From the NCBI RefSeq assembly GCF_015712065.1, contig NZ_JACFYZ010000006.1:62001-126000 (forward strand): 64,000 bases of DNA, written 5' to 3'. The number at the start of each line of letters is the position of its first letter. Positions within the stretch are counted from its first letter, which is position 1. The stretch comes from Ectopseudomonas chengduensis. Lineage in GTDB: Bacteria; Pseudomonadota; Gammaproteobacteria; Pseudomonadales; Pseudomonadaceae. A program made the translations under genes and the position numbers. Shown here in pieces: positions 1 to 9,040 of this stretch. The notes beneath the pieces were generated by a model. That model saw only the letters and a program-made list of their open reading frames with translations. It searched no databases and was not told the origin of the DNA.

Positions 1-290
1 CCGCCTCCAAGCATGCGGTGATCGGCCTGACCAAATCGGCGGCGATCGAGTACGCCAAGAAGAAGGTGCGGGTAAACGCGGTCTGCCCGGCGGTGATCGA
101 CACCGACATGTTCCGCCGCGCCTATGAGGCGGATCCGAAGAAGGCGGAGTTCGCCGCCGCCATGCACCCGGTCGGGCGCATCGGCAAGGTCGAGGAGATC
201 GCGGCTGCCGTGGTCTATCTGTGCAGCGACCACGCAGCATTCACCACTGGTCAGGCATTGGCCGTGGATGGCGGGGCCACAGCAATATAA
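1..290 (+). CDS. SDR-family oxidoreductase, C-terminal part (5' end outside window)
   Basis: Open from the window edge in the frame beginning at base 3, so the true start lies upstream. The visible 95 residues are the C-terminal third of a classical short-chain dehydrogenase. ASKHAVIGL is the stretch just after the catalytic Tyr, whose lysine is visible. RVNAVCPAVIDTDM is the loop behind the active site, and the end (GQALAVDGG) is the usual SDR C-terminus. Such enzymes use NAD(P)(H) to oxidise or reduce alcohols and ketones. The Rossmann GxxxGxG half is missing, so the substrate cannot be guessed. The next gene starts about 110 bases downstream on the same strand. Confidence 0.9.
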   Translation, partial: ASKHAVIGLTKSAAIEYAKKKVRVNAVCPAVIDTDMFRRAYEADPKKAEFAAAMHPVGRIGKVEEIAAAVVYLCSDHAAFTTGQALAVDGGATAI

Positions 291-402
291 AGGCTCTAGC
301 CCGGTAGTCTGCAAGCAGGCTAAGGTTGGCTCGCAGGGCCACTGTCAGCAGTGGTCCTGACTCAGCACAATCCTGCCAGGTTCAACTGGAGCGATAACAA
401 TA

Positions 403-1299
403 ATGACCGCCGATCCCTTGCTGACGTTTTTCCTTCCCGCTGCGCTGGGCATCATCATGCTTGGGCTTGGCCTGTCACTGAGCCTGGCCGATTTCGCCCG
501 CGTGGCCAAATTCCCCAAACCGGTATTGATCGGCCTGGCCTGTCAGCTGCTGCTGTTGCCGCTGGCGTGCTTCTTCCTGGCCAAATTATTCGGTCTGGCG
601 CCGGCGCTGGCCGTCGGTCTGATGCTGTTGGCTGCCTCGCCGGGTGGCACCACCGCCAATCTCTACAGTCATCTGGCTCACGGCGACGTGGCGTTGAATA
701 TCACCCTCACCGCGGTCAATTCGGTGATCGCGATTCTGACCATGCCGTTGATCGTCAATCTGTCACTGGCCTACTTCATGTCGGCCGATCAGGCTATCCC
801 GCTGCAGTTCGCCAAGGTGGTGCAGGTGTTCGTCATCGTCCTTGGTCCGGTGGCCATCGGCATGTGGCTGCGCAGCCGTTTTCCGGGCTTCGCCGAGCGC
901 ATGCAGAAGCCGGTGAAGATCATCTCGGCGCTGTTCCTGCTGCTGATCATCCTGCTGGCAGTGGCCAAGGACTGGCGCACCTTCGTCGATTACGCGCCTG
1001 CGGTGGGCGGCGCGGCGCTGGCCTTCAACCTGCTGAGCATGGCGGTGGGCTACTGCGTGCCCAGGCTGCTCAAGCTCAATCTGCGTCAGGCCATCGCCAT
1101 TGCTATGGAAATCGGCATTCACAACGGCACCCTGGCCATTGCCCTGGCGCTGAGCCCGGCGCTGCTGAACAACCCGACCATGGCCATTCCTGCGGCCATC
1201 TACAGCCTGATCATGTTCATCACGGCGGCGCTGTTCGGCTTGTGGGTCAACCGTGTGCATGGCGCAGAGTTGGCCCACGACGCGGTGCCCGAGCAGTAG
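403..1299 (+). CDS. Bile acid:sodium symporter (BASS/SBF) family transporter
   Basis: A 298-residue, very hydrophobic protein with about nine to ten predicted membrane helices, the normal size for the SBF/BASS family. The PGGTTANLYSHLAHGDVALN segment (about residues 79-98) matches the conserved family region in the crossover helix area, and EIGIHNGTLAIALAL (about 231-245) matches the second conserved helix. Bacterial members import organic acids or related anions with sodium at the inner membrane. The actual substrate is not evident. GGAGC lies about 10 bases before the ATG. The gene follows the SDR on the same strand, but co-transcription is uncertain. Confidence 0.88.
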   Translation: MTADPLLTFFLPAALGIIMLGLGLSLSLADFARVAKFPKPVLIGLACQLLLLPLACFFLAKLFGLAPALAVGLMLLAASPGGTTANLYSHLAHGDVALNITLTAVNSVIAILTMPLIVNLSLAYFMSADQAIPLQFAKVVQVFVIVLGPVAIGMWLRSRFPGFAERMQKPVKIISALFLLLIILLAVAKDWRTFVDYAPAVGGAALAFNLLSMAVGYCVPRLLKLNLRQAIAIAMEIGIHNGTLAIALALSPALLNNPTMAIPAAIYSLIMFITAALFGLWVNRVHGAELAHDAVPEQ

Positions 1300-1387
1300 G
1301 GTGCGCTGCGCGCACCGCATGCATACGCTGTCAGTCGTTGGTGCGCACGGCGCACCCTACCGCTCGTAGCCCGGATGCAATCCGGGG
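1297..1387. repeat. Intergenic palindromic repeats
   Basis: TAGGGTGCGC at 1297 is answered by GCGCACCCTA at 1350-1359, forming a long hairpin that begins in the stop codon of the transporter. Directly after it, bases 1366-1387 hold a 22-bp unit beginning GTAGCCCGGATGCAATCC that recurs identically at 59642-59663. These are REP-like dispersed elements between converging genes and may also act as a terminator. Confidence 0.75.
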
Positions 1388-1430
1388 CGGCCTTGTAGAG
1401 CCCCCGGATTGCTTCAGAGCTATGGGGTGG

Positions 1431-2621
1431 CTACCGCTTGCCCCAGTTCAGCACGGCCAGGGTCAGCAGGCCAGCGACTATGCCCCAGAATGCCGATCCG
1501 ACGCCCGCCAGGGTCATGCCGGAGGCGGTGACCAGGAAGGTGATCAGCGCCGCTTCGCGCTCGTTGGGCTCGCTCATGGCCTGGGTCAGGCCGCCGATGA
1601 TCGAGGCAAACAGAGCCAGCGCGGCGATTGACAGGATCAACGCCGCCGGCAGCGCCGCGAATAGCGAGGCCAGGGTGGCGCCGAAAATGCCGGCGATGGC
1701 GTAGAACACCCCGCACCAGACTGCTGCGGTGTAGCGCTTGCGCGGGTCTTCATGAGCTTCAGGGCCGGCACAGATGGCGGCGCTGATGGCGGCCATATGA
1801 ATGCCATGGCTGCCGAACGGCGCCATCAGGATCGATACCAGGCCAGTGCTGGTCAGCAGCGGTGAGGCCGGCACGTCATAGCCATTGGCGCGTAGAACGG
1901 CCATGCCCGGCAGGTTCTGCGAGGCCATGGCGACGATGAACAGCGGAATACCGATGCTGATGGCGGCGGCCAGCGAGAAGCTCGGCGTGGTCCATTCAGG
2001 CGTGGCCAGTTGCAACTGGAAATCGCTGAAGTCCAGGAGGCCGAAGACCGCGGCCAGCACGCTGCCGACGATCAGCGCAGAGAGCACCGAGTAACGCGGC
2101 CACAGGCGCTTGCCGAGCAGGTAGGCAAGCAGCATGGCGATCACCAGAAAGGGCTGTTGCTCGGCGGCCACGCAGATTTCCAGGCCGATCTTGAACAACA
2201 CACCGGCCAGCAGCGCGGCGGCGATGGAGCCTGGTATACGGCGCATCAGGCGGTCGAAGGTGCCGGTCAGACCGATCAGTACGATCAGCCCCGAGGCGAG
2301 GATGTAGGCACCAATGGCCTCACCGTAGGAGACCTGCGGCAGGCTGGTGATCAGCAGCGCAGCGCCAGGGGTGGACCAGGCGATCATCACCGGCGCGCGA
2401 TAACGCAGCGAGAGCACAATGCAGCACAGCGCCATGCCGATCGACAGCGCCCAGATCCACGAGGAAATCTGCCCTGCAGTGAGGCCGGCAGCCTGGCCAG
2501 CCTGGAACATCAGCACCAGGGAGCTGGTGTAGCCGGTGAGCATGGCGATGAAGCCAGCGACCACGGCCGAGGTGGAGGTGTCCGCCAGTGGGCGCAGACG
2601 AGTAGGGGCGGCGTCTTGCAT
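1431..2621 (-). CDS. benE: BenE-family benzoate/H+ symporter-like transporter
   Basis: 396 residues with about twelve hydrophobic segments, matching the BenE family (benzoate:proton symport at the inner membrane) in length and composition. Recognisable features are the N-terminal STSAVVAGFIAMLTGYTSS, the first-helix-pair region AWSTPGAALL, and MAPFGSHGIHMAAISAAICAG in the second half. The open frame extends upstream, but MQDAA at 2621 is the sensible start: it overlaps the stop of the LysE gene by one base (TGATG), so the two are translationally coupled. No ben catabolic genes are adjacent, so the substrate may be another aromatic acid or small molecule. Confidence 0.85.
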   Translation of the reverse strand: MQDAAPTRLRPLADTSTSAVVAGFIAMLTGYTSSLVLMFQAGQAAGLTAGQISSWIWALSIGMALCCIVLSLRYRAPVMIAWSTPGAALLITSLPQVSYGEAIGAYILASGLIVLIGLTGTFDRLMRRIPGSIAAALLAGVLFKIGLEICVAAEQQPFLVIAMLLAYLLGKRLWPRYSVLSALIVGSVLAAVFGLLDFSDFQLQLATPEWTTPSFSLAAAISIGIPLFIVAMASQNLPGMAVLRANGYDVPASPLLTSTGLVSILMAPFGSHGIHMAAISAAICAGPEAHEDPRKRYTAAVWCGVFYAIAGIFGATLASLFAALPAALILSIAALALFASIIGGLTQAMSEPNEREAALITFLVTASGMTLAGVGSAFWGIVAGLLTLAVLNWGKR

Positions 2622-3232
2622 CAGAACATTCCAGTGTCGACGATGATGGGGTAGAGCGAGGCGACCAGCAGCAGCGCCATGCCGATGTTGAAGGCGCGTA
2701 GCGCGCGCGGGTTGTCCAGCCACTTGCGCAGCATACTGCCGGCGACGGTCCACAACCCCACGCTGGGGCAGTTGACCAGGGCAAACAGGGCGGCGATCAA
2801 CAGTACGTTGCTGAAGAAGCCATCCTGCGGCGTGTAGGTGGTGATGGCGCCGATGGCCATGATCCATGCCTTGGGGTTGACCCACTGAAAGGCCGCCGCC
2901 TGGATGAAGGTGAACGGCTTGGCCTCTGGATTCTCGCGGCTCTGCGGTGCGCCGGACTGGGCGATCTTCCAGGCCAGATAAAGCAGGTACGCGGCGCCGA
3001 CATAGCGCAGTACATCGTGCAGCACCGGCAGGCGTTGGAACACCTGGCCGAGGCCCAGGCCCACGGCAGCCACCAGCAGCATGAAGCCCAGGCTGATGCC
3101 GAGCATGTGTGGAATGCTGCGGCGCACGCCGAAGTTCACCCCGGAGGCGAGTAGCATCATGTTGTTGGGGCCGGGCGTCACCGAGGTGACGAAGGCGAAG
3201 GCGATGAAGGCGAGCAGCAGTTCGGTGGACAT
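2621..3232 (-). CDS. LysE/RhtB-family amino acid exporter
   Basis: 203 residues, the usual size for LysE/RhtB translocators, with five to six membrane helices. The family signature PGPNNMMLLASG lies at about residues 20-31, followed by GISLGFMLLVA, and the second-half motif QWVNPKAWIMAIGA is also typical. The family exports amino acids or derivatives across the inner membrane. The start at 3232 gives the normal MSTELLLAFIAF N-terminus; the longer frame upstream is not family-like. It is the first gene of a two-gene leftward operon with benE and diverges from the membrane protein at 3376. Confidence 0.88.
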   Translation of the reverse strand: MSTELLLAFIAFAFVTSVTPGPNNMMLLASGVNFGVRRSIPHMLGISLGFMLLVAAVGLGLGQVFQRLPVLHDVLRYVGAAYLLYLAWKIAQSGAPQSRENPEAKPFTFIQAAAFQWVNPKAWIMAIGAITTYTPQDGFFSNVLLIAALFALVNCPSVGLWTVAGSMLRKWLDNPRALRAFNIGMALLLVASLYPIIVDTGMF

Positions 3233-3375
3233 GGTCGTTCTCCGGTGACTGGCAAAGCCTATTGCGCGGCCGCCACGCCGTCGCGGTACAGCCACCGGTG
3301 GGTTGAACCGTACAGTCTGGTCAAGCGCTGCCTGGATGGTTAGCCTCGGCTTTTTGCCGAGCAAGGATAAAGGCG

Positions 3376-4023
3376 ATGCAACCAGACAATCCCTACAGTG
3401 CGCCGCAGGTGGAGTTGCTCGACAGCGCGGGCGTACAGTCGTTGCCAGGTTGGAGCGCCAGGCAACTGCAGGTGCTGGGCTGGCTGGCGCTGGTCTCGGT
3501 GGTAGCCAACGCGCTGGTGGTCGGGCTTACATTTGCCGGAGCCCTGCTGGAGGCGGATGAAGCTGAACTGCTGTTTACCTACACCGGCTGGCTTAGCCTG
3601 GCGCTGGCGTTACTCGGCTGCTACCTGCTGCTGCGCTTCAAAGCCTTTGCCGAAGCCCGCTTTTTCGCGCGCAACCTCAGTGTACCGATCTGGTTGCTGC
3701 TTGCGGTGACGTTGCTGTTGGAGGCAGTGGACATGCTTTTCGGTGACCAATTGTTCGCCGGATTGGACTGGCAGACCATCGGCTATATGGCGCTGTTGGG
3801 TCTTATGGGCATATGCACCACCTGGCTGGGGATACGGTTGCTCAAGCTGCAAAGTCCCTATCCGGCGCTGAAAGTGATGGCCTGGCTCGATATCGTTGGT
3901 GGGCTGATGCTGGCCAGCGTGCTGTTGATGCTGGTGGCGTTGCTGCCGTTGCTTGGGGCCGGCGTGGCGCTGATGCTGGTGTTCTTCAAGGGCGCTGCCG
4001 AGTTGCAGGGGGTTGCGGACTGA
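3376..4023 (+). CDS. Small multi-pass membrane protein of unknown function
   Basis: 215 residues. The N-terminus carries the short NPYSAPQ motif seen at the start of many uncharacterised proteobacterial membrane proteins. About five hydrophobic helices follow (roughly residues 30-55, 68-86, 100-120, 135-155 and 172-200). No catalytic motif is visible and I do not recognise a named family. An AAGGA stretch lies in front of the ATG. It is transcribed alone, divergent from lysE, and is followed by a REP pair. Confidence 0.7.
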   Translation: MQPDNPYSAPQVELLDSAGVQSLPGWSARQLQVLGWLALVSVVANALVVGLTFAGALLEADEAELLFTYTGWLSLALALLGCYLLLRFKAFAEARFFARNLSVPIWLLLAVTLLLEAVDMLFGDQLFAGLDWQTIGYMALLGLMGICTTWLGIRLLKLQSPYPALKVMAWLDIVGGLMLASVLLMLVALLPLLGAGVALMLVFFKGAAELQGVAD

Positions 4024-4093
4024 CTGCGTCCAAACGGCAAGAGCCGCCTGATGGGCACAAGGCCAAATCACCGCGGGGGCAGCGCTACAGACC

Positions 4094-4181
4094 TGTAGGA
4101 GCCGGCTTGCCGGCGATGCTTTGCCTCTATGAGCCTGGTGCTCGCCGAGACGCTTGATCGCCAGCAAGCTGGCTCCTACAC
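4094..4181. repeat. REP-type inverted pair
   Basis: TGTAGGAGCCGGCTTGCCGG near 4094 faces GCAAGCTGGCTCCTACA near 4164-4180, two inverted REP units of the kind abundant in Pseudomonas. They sit between the convergent 3' ends of the membrane protein and TonB receptor genes. Confidence 0.85.
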
Positions 4182-4227
4182 AGTCATTTTTCTACGTTTG
4201 ACTGACAGGCATTAGCCCTTCGGGTGG

Positions 4228-6672
4228 TCACCATTTGTAGTCGAGACTGGCTGTGACCCGGCGTGGGTCGCCGGCATAGCAGTAGAAACCATCGCAGGTG
4301 GCCAGGTATTCCTTGTCGAACAGGTTGTTGGCGTTGAGCGATACGCTGGCGCCACGCAGGTTGGCGTCGAGCTGGCCGAGGTCGTAACGCACTGCGGCGT
4401 CGTAGACGGTATAGGCGCTGCTATGGCCGTCAGAGGTATCGCGTACAAAGCCCACGCTGCCAACAGATATGTTGTCGGTAGAGCCAACGAAACGTGCGCC
4501 GAAACCAATGCCGAAGCCGGCCAGCGGACCGGCAGACCAGTCATAGTCAGCCCAGATAGAGGCTTGGTGTTCAGGAGTCAGCGGCAATGGGCGGTTCTTG
4601 TCCAGTGGATCGCCGACCTTGGTCATCTTGCTATTGGTGTAGGTGTAGGAGGCGGTCAGGCTGAAGTTTTCAGTGACGTTGCCAGTGGCCTCCAGTTCCA
4701 GACCACGTACCTGCACTTCACCGACTGGAGCGGTTGTGCCACTGCTATCGGTGCTGATGATGTCTCTTCTGGTCAAGTCAAAGATTGCTGCGCTGAGCAG
4801 CATGTCGCTGCCTGGCGGCTGGTATTTGATACCTGCTTCATACTGCTTGCCTGTACTGGGGCGGAAGGTTTCTCCTGTACCGGCGAATGCGTTAACGGTA
4901 CCGCCCGCTTCAGCTTGGAAGGACTCGGCGTAGGAAATGTAAGGCGTGAAACCGGAATCGAAGACATAGCTCAGCGCCGCGTTGCCACTGAATTGGCTAT
5001 CGCGGCGACTGTCCTTGAGATCATTGGCGTTGTGGAATACCGAATCGGTATCCAGGCGGTCCCAGCGACCACCCAGGGTCAGGCGCCAGTTGTCCAACGA
5101 CATTTGGTCCTGAAGGTAAAGGCCTGTGTTACGACGCTTCTGGTTGTAGTCCTGAAAGGCGCTGTAGGTGACGCCGCTGAAATCCTGGCCGTAGATCGGG
5201 CGAATGATGTTGCTGCTGGGAGCAGAACCGTACAGCCAGCGGTAATCGGTATTCACGCGCTGATAGTCCAGGCCCAGCAGCAGGGTGTGCGAGACCATTC
5301 CAGTGCTGAAGTCGGCCTGGAGGTTATTGTCCACGGCGAAATGGCTGATGTTCTCATCGTATATGTTGGCGCCGCGTTGAACGGTACCGTCAGGGCTGAC
5401 TGCTTCATGGGGACCGCTAGGCCAGTGCATACCACCAGCCGTAATGATCTGGTTATCCAGCTCAAGCTTGCTGTAGCGCAGGTTCTGGTTGAACTGCCAG
5501 ATATCGTTGATGCGGTGCTCGAAGGCGTAGCCCAGTGCGTAGAAGGTCTTGTCGTAGAACTCCCAGTCTGGGTCGCCGAGGTTCTTGTTGTAGTCGACCT
5601 TGCCGGCCGGGGTGCTCAACTTGGTGCCTTGCAGCGGCAGGAACTGGCTGGTGCCGCCGGTATCGTCACGGTTGAACTGGCTGAGGAAGGTCAGTTTGCT
5701 GTCGTCGGCAATGTTCCAGGTCAGGCTGGGCGCCAGGTTGAAACGCTGGTCGTCCATATGCTCGATAACGGTGCCACTGTCACGGCCGGTACCGCTGAAA
5801 CGGTAGAGAAAGCGACCTTCATCGTCGATCTTGCCGGTGCTGTCGAAGCTGATCTGCTTGTGGTTGTAGTTACCAACTTGCACCTGCACTTCATGGCTGC
5901 TTTCGGCCTGCGGGCGGCGGCTGACGGCATCCACCAGGCCGCCGGGCGGGGTCTGGCCATACACTGCCGAGGCCGGGCCGCGCAGCACGGCGACGCGTTC
6001 CAGGTTCCAGGTTTCCAGTTTGGGCATGGCGTAGCTGCCCTTGGGCAGTGGCAGGCCGTCGAGCATCTGGATCGGTTCGAAACCGCGGATTTTCATCCAG
6101 TCGGCGCGGCTGTCGCTGCCGTAGCTGCTGGCGATGACACCCGGCATATAGCGCACGGCGTCATCGAGGTTCTGCACCTTGCGGTCCTGCATCTGCTCGC
6201 GGGTGGCGACGGAGATCGAGCGTGGGGTTTCCAGCAACGGCGTGTCGGTCTTGGTGCCAGTCGCGGTGCGGTTGGCCAGATAACCACGGGTCGGGCCCCA
6301 GGCGCTCTCGGCGGCCTGTTCGCTGGCTGTCACGGTCACGTCCGGCAGTGCCATTGCTGCTTCTGCCGCAGGGGCCAGGCTGTAGGCGCCGCCGTTGCCG
6401 CCTTGCAGCTGCAGGCCGGTGCCACGCAGCGCCTGATTGAGGGCTTCGATGGCTTCGTAGTCGCCGCTGACCGGTGCCGAGTTCTTGCCCTCGGTCAGGG
6501 CAGGATCGATGCTCAGGGTCACGCCGGCCTGGCTGGCGATCTGGTTGAGCGTGGCTGCCAGAGGACCGGAAGGCAGTTGGTAGACCTCGGCATGGGCCAG
6601 CCCGGCATGGCCGGCAAAGGCGATGGTCAGGGCCAACAGCGTGTGGCGGAAAGGGGCAGGGCGGAAGGACAT
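4228..6672 (-). CDS. TonB-dependent siderophore receptor with N-terminal signalling (STN) domain
   Basis: 814 residues, typical for FoxA/FiuA/FhuA-like transducing receptors. In order: signal peptide ending near HAGLAHA (about residue 28); an STN domain at about 30-105 (YQLPSGPLAATLNQIASQAG); a TonB-box region around PDVTVTA; a plug domain (TPRSISVATREQM through AVLRGPASAVYG); and a 22-strand-type beta barrel ending in aromatic YKW, as outer-membrane proteins do. The STN domain contacts a FecR-like protein, and the cognate fecR/fecI genes lie immediately upstream on the same strand. AGGAG sits about 10 bases before the ATG. The siderophore is probably a xenosiderophore, possibly hydroxamate, but this is not provable here. 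Confidence 0.93.
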   Translation of the reverse strand: MSFRPAPFRHTLLALTIAFAGHAGLAHAEVYQLPSGPLAATLNQIASQAGVTLSIDPALTEGKNSAPVSGDYEAIEALNQALRGTGLQLQGGNGGAYSLAPAAEAAMALPDVTVTASEQAAESAWGPTRGYLANRTATGTKTDTPLLETPRSISVATREQMQDRKVQNLDDAVRYMPGVIASSYGSDSRADWMKIRGFEPIQMLDGLPLPKGSYAMPKLETWNLERVAVLRGPASAVYGQTPPGGLVDAVSRRPQAESSHEVQVQVGNYNHKQISFDSTGKIDDEGRFLYRFSGTGRDSGTVIEHMDDQRFNLAPSLTWNIADDSKLTFLSQFNRDDTGGTSQFLPLQGTKLSTPAGKVDYNKNLGDPDWEFYDKTFYALGYAFEHRINDIWQFNQNLRYSKLELDNQIITAGGMHWPSGPHEAVSPDGTVQRGANIYDENISHFAVDNNLQADFSTGMVSHTLLLGLDYQRVNTDYRWLYGSAPSSNIIRPIYGQDFSGVTYSAFQDYNQKRRNTGLYLQDQMSLDNWRLTLGGRWDRLDTDSVFHNANDLKDSRRDSQFSGNAALSYVFDSGFTPYISYAESFQAEAGGTVNAFAGTGETFRPSTGKQYEAGIKYQPPGSDMLLSAAIFDLTRRDIISTDSSGTTAPVGEVQVRGLELEATGNVTENFSLTASYTYTNSKMTKVGDPLDKNRPLPLTPEHQASIWADYDWSAGPLAGFGIGFGARFVGSTDNISVGSVGFVRDTSDGHSSAYTVYDAAVRYDLGQLDANLRGASVSLNANNLFDKEYLATCDGFYCYAGDPRRVTASLDYKW

Positions 6673-6752
6673 TGCGAACGTCTCCTAAGAGTTAATGTAT
6701 CTCAATGTCCTTTTGCCGAAGCAGGAAAGAAAAATGACAGGGGCGGAGAAAA

Positions 6753-7712
6753 TTATTTTTCTGCCGGCACCACACGAGTCCACCAGGGGCCCAATTGCTC
6801 GGTGCGCACGGGCAGGCTCAGCGCCAAAGCGGCCAGCGCCTTGTCGCTGTCGTGCAGTGGGAAGCTGCCGCTGATACGCAGCCCGGCCAGGCTCGGGTCG
6901 AGGCTCAGATAGCCACTGCGGTATTCGCCGAGCTGATCGATCAGGCGTTGCAGGGGCAGGTTGTCCGCCACCAGCATGCCGCGACTCCAGGCGTCGGCGC
7001 CGATGGGCGCTGGGTGGCTGTCGCTGAGGTGCTGGCTGTCCATGCGCACCTGTTCGCCGCTGTGGATGATGCGTTCCTGCGAGCCGGCCAGCGGCCTGGC
7101 AGCGACCGCTGACTGCAGCACGATCAGTTCGGTCGCAGTACCTTCGCGTCGGACCAGGAAGCGCGTCCCCAACGCACGCAGTCGTCCCTGCTCCGTTTCG
7201 ACGATAAAGGGGCGGGTATCGCCCTTGGCGGTCTGAACCAGGATTTCGCCACTGCGCAGGTGCAGGCGTCGTTCGTTGTCGTCGAATGCGATATCCAGCG
7301 CACTGCGGCTGTTGAGGCGCACCTGGCTGCGGTCGGCGAGCAGCAGGTCGCGTTGTTCTCCGCTAGCGGTATGGTAGTCGGCTAGGTAATCGCCAAGCGG
7401 GCGCTGCTGAGCCAGCAGCACCAGCGTTATGCCCGCGGCCAGCAGCAGACCCAGGGCGCTACCGCCAAGGCGGCGTAGGCTGCGGCGACGGCTGACGCTG
7501 CTCTGCAACAGGGCGCGTCGCGCCATCGGCGTGCTGGCGGCAGAAAGCTGCTGGTCGATACCGCCGAGGCGTCGCCAGACCAGGTCATGCTCCGGGTGCG
7601 CGGCCAGCCAGTCGGCGAAGTCGTGGCGTTGCTGCTCGCTGGCTTCGCCTGAGTCCAGGCACAGCTGCCAGGCGATGGCCTCATCGAGCACGCGAGCCGA
7701 GACCTGGCTCAT
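6753..7712 (-). CDS. FecR-family iron-signalling anti-sigma/transmembrane regulator
   Basis: 319 residues. A cytosolic N-terminal domain (about 1-85, with EAIAWQLCLDSGE and WRRLGGIDQQL, the DUF4880 region) is followed by one membrane helix (about 93-112, LGLLLAAGITLVLL) and a periplasmic FecR domain (about 120-215, with TASGEQRDLLLADRSQVRLN and RLRALGTRFLV). Such proteins relay the ligand-bound state of the TonB receptor to the ECF sigma factor. The start at 7712 overlaps the sigma stop codon (ATGA), implying coupled translation, and also supplies the usual N-terminus. Confidence 0.92.
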   Translation of the reverse strand: MSQVSARVLDEAIAWQLCLDSGEASEQQRHDFADWLAAHPEHDLVWRRLGGIDQQLSAASTPMARRALLQSSVSRRRSLRRLGGSALGLLLAAGITLVLLAQQRPLGDYLADYHTASGEQRDLLLADRSQVRLNSRSALDIAFDDNERRLHLRSGEILVQTAKGDTRPFIVETEQGRLRALGTRFLVRREGTATELIVLQSAVAARPLAGSQERIIHSGEQVRMDSQHLSDSHPAPIGADAWSRGMLVADNLPLQRLIDQLGEYRSGYLSLDPSLAGLRISGSFPLHDSDKALAALALSLPVRTEQLGPWWTRVVPAEK

Positions 7713-8233
7713 TGCGGCGCTCCGTACAGCGCGATGTAGCACTGGCGCAGGCCCTGGGCGAGGTATTGACGCACGCGTGACGGGGACACGCCAAGACGCT
7801 CGGCGATCTCGGCATGACCGAGGCCATCCAGACGGTTATAGAGGAACGCTGCGCGTGCCTTGCTCGACAGCTGGCCGAGCAGGCGATCGATCTCGGCCAG
7901 TTGCTCCAGGGCCAGGGCCTGTTCTTCCGGGCTGGGTTGCACGGCTTCAGGAGCCAGCGCGAGTTCTTCCAGATAGGCACGCTCCAGCGCATGGCGGCGA
8001 AACTGGTCGACCAACAGCCCCTTGGCGATGGTGGTGAGCAGGGCTCTGGGCTCGCGCGGGCTGTGCAGGTCGGCGCGACCGAGCAGGCGGACGAAGGTGT
8101 CCTGGCTCAGGTCTTCGGCGCGCTGCGCGCAGTTCAGGCTTTTGCGCAGCCAGCTGAACAGCCAGTCACGGTGATCGCGATAAAGCACACCGACCAACTG
8201 CTGATTGCTGGAATCCTGAACCGACACGCGCAC
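7709..8233 (-). CDS. ECF sigma factor, FecI-like
   Basis: 174 residues. Sigma region 2 lies at about 15-80 (LYRDHRDWLFSWLRKSLN, RAEDLSQDTFVRLLGR) and region 4 HTH at about 112-165 (LLGQLSSKARAAFLYNRLDGLGHAEIAERLGVSPSRVRQYLA). This is the FecI class that directs RNA polymerase to the promoter of a linked TonB receptor. It heads a leftward sigma-anti-sigma-receptor cluster, and a Fur-box-like sequence lies about 20-40 bases upstream of the start, so iron limitation should induce it. Confidence 0.94.
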   Translation of the reverse strand: MRVSVQDSSNQQLVGVLYRDHRDWLFSWLRKSLNCAQRAEDLSQDTFVRLLGRADLHSPREPRALLTTIAKGLLVDQFRRHALERAYLEELALAPEAVQPSPEEQALALEQLAEIDRLLGQLSSKARAAFLYNRLDGLGHAEIAERLGVSPSRVRQYLAQGLRQCYIALYGAPQ

Positions 8234-8254
8234 CTCGCGAGATCTAAGTTAAGG

Positions 8255-8273
8255 TGATAATGATTCGCATATG
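8255..8273 (-). promoter_or_regulatory. Probable Fur box upstream of the FecI-like sigma gene
   Basis: GATAATGATTCGCATATGA matches the 19-bp Fur consensus in its whole first nonamer (GATAATGAT) and in the CAT of the second half. It lies just upstream of the ECF sigma gene, where Fur repression is expected for this class of locus. Confidence 0.65.
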
Positions 8274-8357
8274 ATTGCAGAGGTCGTGTCAGGGTGCAAT
8301 CACGCTTTGGCGTGGCGTGACCGGTGGCGCGGGGGAATGGAAAGGCAGGTTGAATCG

Positions 8358-8413
8358 GTAGGAGCGAGCTCTGCTCGCGAACAAGAGGGTTCGCGAGCAG
8401 AGCTCGCTCCTAC
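8358..8413. repeat. Perfect 25-bp inverted repeat (REP-type hairpin)
   Basis: The arm starting GTAGGAGCGAGCTCTGCTCG (8358-8382) and its exact reverse complement (8389-8413) are separated by 6 bases. It belongs to the same GTAGGAG family as the repeat at 4094, and lies between the start region of the sigma gene and the stop of the MarR gene. Confidence 0.9.
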
Positions 8414-8435
8414 GGGGGGCTAGTGACGACGATGC

Positions 8436-8957
8436 TCAGGTGCGTTCCTGGCTGCTACGTGCCAGGGCGTGATTGACTTCCAGCCAACCCTGCACGGCCT
8501 CTTCGCCCATCTCGCCGAACACGCGCTGTAGCAGGCGTGCTTGTTCGCGCCGCAGGGCCTGTTCCAGCTTGGCGCCTTCGGTGGTGAAGCCGAGCACACG
8601 CTTGCGCTTGTCGTCCGCGGCAGCCTCGCTCTGCACCAGATTCATCTCGATCAGCTGGCGCAACGGCATGTTCAGCGCCTGCTTGCTCACGCCCAGGTAA
8701 CCCAGCAGCTCGGTCATGTTCAGGCCCGGGTACTTGGCGATGAAGAACAGAATGCGGTGATGCACGCGTGACAGGCCGCGCTTGGCGAGCATCTCGTCGG
8801 GCTTGGCAGTGAAGGCCTGGTAGCCGAAGAAGAAGGCTTCCATGGCGGCCTGCTGAGCGGCGGAATTCTTGATGACGTGCGCCCCATGACGGCCGGTCTG
8901 CGTGCCCTCGGCGGGCGACGTGAAAAACTTCTCGGAGAAATTTTTTAGGTCAGTCAT
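8436..8957 (-). CDS. MarR-family transcriptional regulator
   Basis: 173 residues with a winged-helix core at about 62-140. GLSRVHHRILFFIAKYPGLN, then MTELLGYLGVSKQALNMPLRQL (recognition helix), then a wing with DDKRKRVLGFTTEG. The roughly 40-residue N-terminal extension is low-complexity. It is divergent from the aminotransferase at 9041 with only 83 bases between starts, so it may regulate that gene. The effector is unknown. Confidence 0.88.
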   Translation of the reverse strand: MTDLKNFSEKFFTSPAEGTQTGRHGAHVIKNSAAQQAAMEAFFFGYQAFTAKPDEMLAKRGLSRVHHRILFFIAKYPGLNMTELLGYLGVSKQALNMPLRQLIEMNLVQSEAAADDKRKRVLGFTTEGAKLEQALRREQARLLQRVFGEMGEEAVQGWLEVNHALARSSQERT

Positions 8958-9040
8958 ATTGACGTATCTCTGGTCGGCGGCGTAGTTTCGGTCAAGCAGT
9001 TTGACTTAATTCCAATGACTTTTGCACCCCAGGACACCCC

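Noticed and set aside
351..1631. 426-residue open frame overlapping the BASS transporter in another frame
   Set aside because: Runs across the stop of the real gene and through an intergenic repeat; composition is not protein-like.
4423..6912. 829-residue open frame on the plus strand opposite the TonB receptor
   Set aside because: It is the antisense shadow of a high-GC gene. The receptor on the minus strand has a signal peptide, STN, plug and barrel; the antisense product has no recognisable domain.
4094..8413. CRISPR-like repeats
   Set aside because: The repeats are inverted pairs or single hairpins, not regularly spaced direct repeats with spacers.
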